From positions 1 to 12,155 of the forward strand of contig JANBTH010000722.1 of NCBI GenBank assembly GCA_027578815.1: a stretch of 12,155 nucleotides of DNA. The letters are read 5' to 3'. This document shows positions 7,365-12,155 of the stretch, one piece after another. Position 1 is the first letter of the stretch. Every line of letters begins with the position of its first letter. Position numbers and translations under genes: made by a program. The notes under the pieces were generated by a model. The model did no database searches, was not told the origin of the DNA, and was given only the letters and a program-made list of their open reading frames with translations. This stretch comes from Coemansia sp. RSA 1804 (lineage: Eukaryota; Kickxellomycota; Kickxellomycetes; Kickxellales; Kickxellaceae).

Positions 7365-8176
7365 AGGACCCTCGTTTACTTTAGCTGCTGTCCGGTTTGT
7401 TTTTTTCTATCTTTCCTGTTCCTTGATGTTTATATCTTTCTATCTTAAAAATGTTGCCTGTATTGCAAGAGTAGTGCTAGAATATACTTTCCCACTCTTC
7501 TTATTCCTCCTCTCGCTCCTGTTTGTCTCGTGTCCGCTTGTTTGCTCCAGGGCTGATTGTGTGCTGCCTATTGTGCGCATGCGATGCAAACCTTAGAGAT
7601 TGCCGACCTGTCCTATCCATTATTCAGCAGGCTCTACTGTGTAGAAAGCGAAAAATAAGCACAAGACATGCCAGAATAAAACAAGGGAGCCACGCTATCT
7701 TTTTACAGAGGCTTCAGAGATAATGAAATCAAGAAGTAAAAAAAATGAAGGGATCGCCACAACGATATCTTTAAAGACCACCTGACACAACAGAACAGAA
7801 GGAACACTATCGGGTCTATGCATATGCTTCCGGAATCCGTGGCTGCCCATCTCTCTCACGCACCCATCAACTCCCTTCTCCTCCTCCAGTTCCTCCTGGA
7901 GAAGGTGGAACCTCATCTTTGCCTCTGTTCTATCTTCTCTTCTCCCTCTTTTTCTTTCCTCTTCCTGTTCATTTCGTCTGTTCTTCTGTTGCTTGTCTAA
8001 GACACATCACTCTACCTATTATTGCTTGTTGTTGTTACAAACAGTGGCTGTTCTTCTTTGTCTGCTGGTGCCAACATTACTCTCAAGTCCACCTGGCGAG
8101 CCTTGACTATACTATATAGACATTTAGAAACAGGCATTCTGGAATAAGAACCTCATTTCAGTCTCTTTATCGAGCA
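7365..8176 (+). other. Intergenic: FAP7 3' region and phosphatase promoter
   Basis: These 812 bases hold no gene I can support. An AATAAA at 7675-7680, about 310 bases past the FAP7 stop, may be its polyadenylation signal. A C/T-rich block covers about 7850-8000. An ATG-initiated 60-codon frame (7818-8000) with a hydrophobic tail lies inside it and is discussed as a finding. CTATATAG at 8112-8119 is a TATA-like box about 60 bases before the phosphatase ATG. An acceptor-like CTCATTTCAG ends at 8161, in frame with that ATG, but no good intron donor is visible upstream. Confidence 0.5.
8112..8119 (+). promoter_or_regulatory. TATA-like box of the phosphatase gene
   Basis: CTATATAG lies 57 bases before the ATG at 8177. 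It is the only TATA-like element close upstream of the gene. Position and composition fit a core promoter; there is no independent support. Confidence 0.4.
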
Positions 8177-9922
8177 ATGATATCAACATCCGACCACTAT
8201 TCGCCATCCAACAGCAAACACACCACCTCGAATCCAGCGCAAGCCCGGCTTCCTAGTCTCTCGCCCGAGTTTCTGGCCAAGCATTACCCGAGCAGCATAT
8301 CGCTAGTCCACGTCGATGTGCTCACCCGCCATGGAGAACGCACACCAGTTTCCAACTTTTTCAAAAAGCTCAGTCCGCCACACTGGGACTTTTGCAAAAC
8401 TGGGAACCCCCTGCATGCCGATTTTATTAAAACAGTTGGTCTGTACACCGACGCCTCGCCAGCTATAACCTCCGCTGATCGCCAGGGACAGCAGCAACAA
8501 TGGTCTAACCATTTGTTCAGAAAGGAGTCCCGCAGCGTAAAGGCCGTGTTTGGCATTGATGACAAAGAGAAGCAGCAGACTGGCGACAAGAACGGTAACG
8601 CATCAAGCCAGCCATCTGAAGCCACCTGTGGCTTTGGCCAGCTCACAGACGTCGGTCGCCAGAGCATGACTGCTTTGGGACAGCATCTGCGCCATCTGTA
8701 TGTAGAATCCCTGGGCTTACTGCCTATGTCTGCGCCACGTCGAGAGAACAACCACGACGGACCGACCGGCGACCTGTATCTACGCAGCACGTCGTTTTCG
8801 CGCGCATTCGAGTCGCTGCAGCACACGCTGGGAGGTCTGTACCCAGCCGCGCTGGATGCGCAGTCGTTATTCAGGATCAACGTCCGGCCATCCACGCGCG
8901 ATAATCTTCTTGCGAACTTTGGGTGCAAGAACATGGTTCGCCTGTACAAGGAATTCAATATCAAGGCAAAGGAGGCCGCCCTGGACGAATATAATGCGTT
9001 GTGCGATGATCTTCTCAAACTGGATGGGTTGCGCGAATCGTATGAGAGTAGACCCAAGAACGTCAGCATCCCGATGGCCATTCTTGCCTGGGACACGCTG
9101 GCCAGCATGCGTGCCCATAGCATTCCGTTGCCATCAGCAATCGATGACAGGCTGATTGAGCGTGTTGCGGAGATGAGCAGCGTGGAGTATCTGCGCTCGA
9201 CGTGGCAATCCGCATCGCTGGCCAGGCTCCAGATCGGGTCCCTTGCGCATGAGCTGGTTGCGAATATTGTCCGTTCTGTTGAGGTGGACCGTGGCACAAC
9301 GCCGAGCAATAATAACAACAGCTTCCATAATAATCGCTGGAAAATGGGCATCTACTCTGGCCATGACACAACAATAAGCCCGCTACTTGCTGTCTTTGGC
9401 ACTGCGCTTGCCAGCGGCGAGCATGATAATACGGCGAATAACAACAGCAACAGCAATAATACGGCGGCATGGCCTCCGTATGGTTCCAGCATCCGTATCG
9501 AGCTTCTCAAGGACGAAAAAACGCAGCGGCCGGCGGTTCGGCCGGCGTGGGAAGACGACCAGGCGTACCATTCGGAGGATCTCTCGATGGTTCCGTTCGA
9601 CAGCCGCATCCGTCCCATCAACGTGCCAGACAGTCTGTACCATTGGCCGCCAGCCAGAAGAGGCCAGTCACGCAATGGCGGATCTGACTCTGATGCTCGC
9701 TTCAACCCGCGCGCCACGCGGGACTACTACGTGCGCGTATGGTACAACGATCGCGAGCTCCAGCTGCCGGCCTGTCTTGATCCGGGCGCCCACCACGCAA
9801 CGTTGGGCACAACCACGTGTACGCTTGACGGATTCTTCAAGCAGATCGCCCGGTTTGTCCCTAGCGAGGAAGAGTCCGCCCGTGGCTGCAATCTGCCTGC
9901 CACTAGTGCCGGTGAATCGTAG
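8177..9922 (+). CDS. Histidine acid phosphatase, lysophosphatidic acid phosphatase (ACP6)-like
   Basis: This belongs to branch 2 of the histidine phosphatase superfamily, enzymes that hydrolyse phosphomonoesters through a phosphohistidine. The 581-residue product has the catalytic RHGERTP (51-57; nucleophile H52), a third phosphate-binding arginine in LYLRSTSFSRAFESLQ (200-215; R203), and the proton-donor motif SGHDTT (394-399; H396/D397). The segments LTDVGRQSMTALGQHLR (156-172), WPPYGSSIRIELL (432-444) and YYVRVWYNDRELQLPACL (517-534) parallel the order in animal ACP6, a mitochondrial lysophosphatidic acid phosphatase of about 430 residues. The extra length is low-complexity insertion: Gln-rich (about 100-148), Asn-rich (376-386 and 417-430) and a linker at about 447-510. 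There is no signal peptide or membrane segment, and the N-terminus is polar, so an intracellular enzyme is likely. The substrate is inferred only from resemblance. The start ATG has G at -3. Confidence 0.88.
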   Translation: MISTSDHYSPSNSKHTTSNPAQARLPSLSPEFLAKHYPSSISLVHVDVLTRHGERTPVSNFFKKLSPPHWDFCKTGNPLHADFIKTVGLYTDASPAITSADRQGQQQQWSNHLFRKESRSVKAVFGIDDKEKQQTGDKNGNASSQPSEATCGFGQLTDVGRQSMTALGQHLRHLYVESLGLLPMSAPRRENNHDGPTGDLYLRSTSFSRAFESLQHTLGGLYPAALDAQSLFRINVRPSTRDNLLANFGCKNMVRLYKEFNIKAKEAALDEYNALCDDLLKLDGLRESYESRPKNVSIPMAILAWDTLASMRAHSIPLPSAIDDRLIERVAEMSSVEYLRSTWQSASLARLQIGSLAHELVANIVRSVEVDRGTTPSNNNNSFHNNRWKMGIYSGHDTTISPLLAVFGTALASGEHDNTANNNSNSNNTAAWPPYGSSIRIELLKDEKTQRPAVRPAWEDDQAYHSEDLSMVPFDSRIRPINVPDSLYHWPPARRGQSRNGGSDSDARFNPRATRDYYVRVWYNDRELQLPACLDPGAHHATLGTTTCTLDGFFKQIARFVPSEEESARGCNLPATSAGES

Positions 9923-10320
9923 AAGAGCTGAAACCACATCATCGCAGTAGGGAATATAGTTATTATCAATATGATTATCTGTGATCGTCCAAGATCAAAC
10001 CAACAAACTTGATCTCCAGAAATAACGATGTTGCAAGTGATAAGCTCTTAATGCGTTTTGTTTTTTTTCCTCCTGTTCCTCCTGGTTCTTCTGAAATGGC
10101 AGAAATCCTTTTTATCTCAGTTTTGGTCAGTTTTTTGTTTACTTTGCCAAATATCTAAAGTTCCCATTGGGATCGTTTCAAAATTCAATAAACAGTCGGC
10201 TGCGATTGCGAAGGAGATACTTCGTTCTGCCACCACCACCACCACCAGTCTGGACTTATTACTTTTATTGCACGCAGAACGAGTTCTCTAATTAACGCAA
10301 AACAAAAAATTGCTGGCAAA
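9923..10320 (+). other. Intergenic: phosphatase 3' end and promoter/leader of the PPR gene
   Basis: There is no gene here. AATAAA at 10187-10192 could be the phosphatase polyadenylation signal, about 265 bases past its stop. A T-rich tract (about 10055-10140) and a (CCA)6 tract lie in the likely promoter or leader of the downstream gene, and a 9-base inverted repeat brackets the CCA tract. Confidence 0.5.
10222..10282 (+). repeat. Inverted repeat (9-base arms) enclosing (CCA)6
   Basis: TCGTTCTGC at 10222-10230 is the exact reverse complement of GCAGAACGA at 10274-10282. The 43-base spacer begins with the (CCA)6 tract (10230-10247). The element ends 38 bases before the PPR-gene ATG, so it is probably transcribed into the 5' UTR and could fold as a stem. 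A chance match is possible. Confidence 0.5.
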
Positions 10321-12155
10321 ATGCTGACGAGGTCGCGGGTATTGGCCTGTCGAGTCCCATCACAGCAGTCCGCTCCCGCCACCGCTGCATATCTAGTAGG
10401 ATTAAGAAGCAGAAGCATACATACAAGCGCCGTACTGTCCGGAGGAATGCTCAGTCGCATAAAGAAGCTGGTTTCGTCCGTGACAGACCAGGCCATGGCA
10501 AAGGAACCGCTGGTCGATCGGCAGATATCAGAGAGACCAAACATTGTGAAGCGGTTAAGCGCAATGAGAAGAGGCAGAGGCAAGGGCAGTAATGGTGAGA
10601 GCGAAATCATGCCTCTGAGGATACCAATAAACGCAAATAACGCTGAGAAGACCTGGGAGATCTGGTCCGCTCATCTGCGTCAGCGCGATCCGTCGCTGCC
10701 TTCTGTGTCTGAAGAGGATATGGCCCAGTTGCTGATGCTTTTGGTAAAGTCAGGCTCTGCACAAATGGCCTCGATGTTTGATAGTCCGACAAAAACAGAG
10801 GATACCGCCCAACATTTGGCCCAGGAAGCACTTGCAAGTTTCCGCGTCTCAATGGTTCTGCGCTACATGTTTTCTCAGGCCATCAGGGCGCGCTATGTCG
10901 GACAGTCCCACGAAGACGCCTCGAGTAGCACACCCGTATCGGCAAGTGTTTCGCTTGAGACTGAGAATATACGGCTGGGCCTAGATCAGCGCGGATATGA
11001 AAAGGTGGTCCGATCGCTTACATTTTCCGTCGATCCGACTATGCAAACCTTTAATACGGAAACGCCAGTGTTTAGAACAGGCGAAGAACTGGCTGTTTAT
11101 GTGAATGAGGTATCGATAGCGCGAATTATCTACGCTGTTCTCTGTGCAGCGCTCCAGGACGGAAATAAAATTACCAATTCCATGTTGCATATGGCTCTTG
11201 AGGCTGCAATAACGTTGCGCGATACCACTGCTACGCGCGATATCCTGCGTCTCCGCTACCCAGATCTTGCCAAGCTGCTAGATCCGAAAGACACACAGTG
11301 CATTGTGTCTGGAACTCCTGATACCGCGTCGATCGACCCGTCGTCAGACGATTACCGGACAGCTGTGGAGTTTACGCTAAAGGCCGCATCTGTTGGCTAC
11401 GATCCACAGATTCTAGAATCCAGTGCTCTATCTGACATAGAGCAGCAGGACGCGGATTACGAACAGTTCGAGGACATATCCGCATTCAGAGGAAGCCAGG
11501 CATCAGGTTCCTCTAAACCAGAAAGCATTGCTAAATGGCGTGCAGACACGGCAGAACGTATTTACCGAGCATACATTTCATCAGGAATCAAGGAGATTCC
11601 AGCCCCAGACGATCCAAAACAACGTGCCCTACAAGGATCCGTGATCCCGTCGCCACTTATGATTTCATATCTACTGGATGCATATTGCAAGGCCGCTAAT
11701 GTCGAGCTGTCGACAATACTTTACGATTCGCTTATCTCACAACTGCCGCAACCGAGGTCAGAGCAGCAAACCTTGCCATCTGTTTCCAACGACTTGGAGG
11801 AGGCCAATGTGCAAAAGCCTGCAGCGGACTCAGTGATTGGGTCACGATTGTGGATGGATATGTTTAGATCCATGTGTGCCATGGGCCATCTCTGGCCAGC
11901 AGCTCGTGTTCTTGGCGATATGATTCAAGATGGATGCAGGCCGACTTCCAAAATGTACCAGCGGTATCTGAGCTTGATTGTTGATCCAACTAGAGAGAAG
12001 CTGATTGATGCTCTTGATATTCTCAGGCAATGTGTTCTGCCCGATGGCATTTGCGCCTCCAACCGCAGGGTTCGTGCACCTCTTGTCTGCGCCTTGTCCC
12101 GCACTGGTCTGAGTCTTCCGACAGATTACGCAAATGAGCGTGTTGAGCAGGCTAT
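10321..12155 (+). CDS. Mitochondrial pentatricopeptide-repeat (PPR)-like protein, partial (3' end outside window)
   Basis: The frame is open from ATG 10321 (A at -3) to the window edge: 611 codons plus two bases, without a stop. Residues 1-45 are rich in Arg, Ser and Ala with no Asp/Glu, and contain the presequence-like LRSRSIHTSAVLS (28-40), so import into mitochondria is predicted. The rest is mostly helical. Residues 508-542 make a 35-residue unit ending DGCRPT that fits the PPR pattern, with Met, Gly and Ala/Leu at expected helix positions. Residues 543-581 and about 443-479 look like degenerate further repeats, and 109-145 is a weaker candidate. PPR proteins bind organellar RNA and control its stability, processing or translation. 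I cannot assign an orthologue or target. Acidic Ser-rich linkers (about 370-400, 480-503) separate the helical parts. Codon use is more mixed than in TypA. Confidence 0.8.
   Translation, partial: MLTRSRVLACRVPSQQSAPATAAYLVGLRSRSIHTSAVLSGGMLSRIKKLVSSVTDQAMAKEPLVDRQISERPNIVKRLSAMRRGRGKGSNGESEIMPLRIPINANNAEKTWEIWSAHLRQRDPSLPSVSEEDMAQLLMLLVKSGSAQMASMFDSPTKTEDTAQHLAQEALASFRVSMVLRYMFSQAIRARYVGQSHEDASSSTPVSASVSLETENIRLGLDQRGYEKVVRSLTFSVDPTMQTFNTETPVFRTGEELAVYVNEVSIARIIYAVLCAALQDGNKITNSMLHMALEAAITLRDTTATRDILRLRYPDLAKLLDPKDTQCIVSGTPDTASIDPSSDDYRTAVEFTLKAASVGYDPQILESSALSDIEQQDADYEQFEDISAFRGSQASGSSKPESIAKWRADTAERIYRAYISSGIKEIPAPDDPKQRALQGSVIPSPLMISYLLDAYCKAANVELSTILYDSLISQLPQPRSEQQTLPSVSNDLEEANVQKPAADSVIGSRLWMDMFRSMCAMGHLWPAARVLGDMIQDGCRPTSKMYQRYLSLIVDPTREKLIDALDILRQCVLPDGICASNRRVRAPLVCALSRTGLSLPTDYANERVEQA

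Noticed and set aside
7875..7904. Short inverted repeats CTTCTCC/GGAGAAG and CTCCAG/CTGGAG
   Set aside because: Six- to seven-base arms in a C/T-rich block are expected by chance and compete with each other. Factor-independent terminators are not relevant in a fungal nucleus.
8284..9351. 355-codon antisense frame within the phosphatase gene
   Set aside because: It is opposite a gene with intact catalytic motifs, and the translation shows no domain.
1..12155. tRNA, rRNA, snoRNA, CRISPR, transposon or integration sites
   Set aside because: By eye I found no B-box plus cloverleaf, no direct-repeat array, no terminal inverted repeats with target-site duplication and no transposase- or polymerase-like protein. 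tRNAscan-SE, Infernal and RepeatMasker would be the decisive searches.

Overview
The window reads as nuclear DNA of a fungus. The genes are widely spaced and single-exon, start codons sit in A-at-minus-3 contexts, and the proteins are eukaryotic: Trm13, Fap7/AK6, a GPI-anchored wall-type protein and two mitochondrially targeted proteins. No operons or Shine-Dalgarno sites are visible. Apparently intronless genes together with a mitochondrial TypA/BipA GTPase (absent from budding yeast) suggest an early-diverging, intron-poor fungus. Kickxellomycotina (Coemansia/Linderina-like) is my best guess, but it is an inference.

Layout. 1-883 is AT-rich with no recognisable gene. 884-1735 (-) encodes a secreted, low-complexity, acidic Ser/Asp/Asn/Ala-rich protein with a GPI-type C-terminus. 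1736-2403 is its pyrimidine-rich leader and promoter, with a TATA-like box and a distal MADS-box-like site. 2404-4008 (-) is TRM13, a tRNA 2'-O-methyltransferase. 4219-6366 (-) is a TypA/BipA translational GTPase with a mitochondrial presequence. 6367-6776 is a divergent promoter shared with 6777-7364 (+), the Fap7/AK6 adenylate kinase-like ribosome assembly factor. 7365-8176 is intergenic. 8177-9922 (+) is a histidine acid phosphatase resembling lysophosphatidic acid phosphatase (ACP6). 9923-10320 is intergenic and holds a (CCA)6 tract inside an inverted repeat. From 10321 (+) a mitochondrial PPR-like protein runs off the window end.

How the genes relate. TRM13, TypA and FAP7 all serve translation: tRNA modification, the (mito)ribosome and 40S maturation respectively. 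The partial PPR protein probably acts on mitochondrial RNA. The GPI protein and the phosphatase have no obvious link to these. I found no mobile element, CRISPR array, tRNA, rRNA or virus-like gene. The window looks like ordinary fungal chromosome; the less usual items are the organellar TypA, the unrecognised GPI protein and some regulatory-looking sequence.
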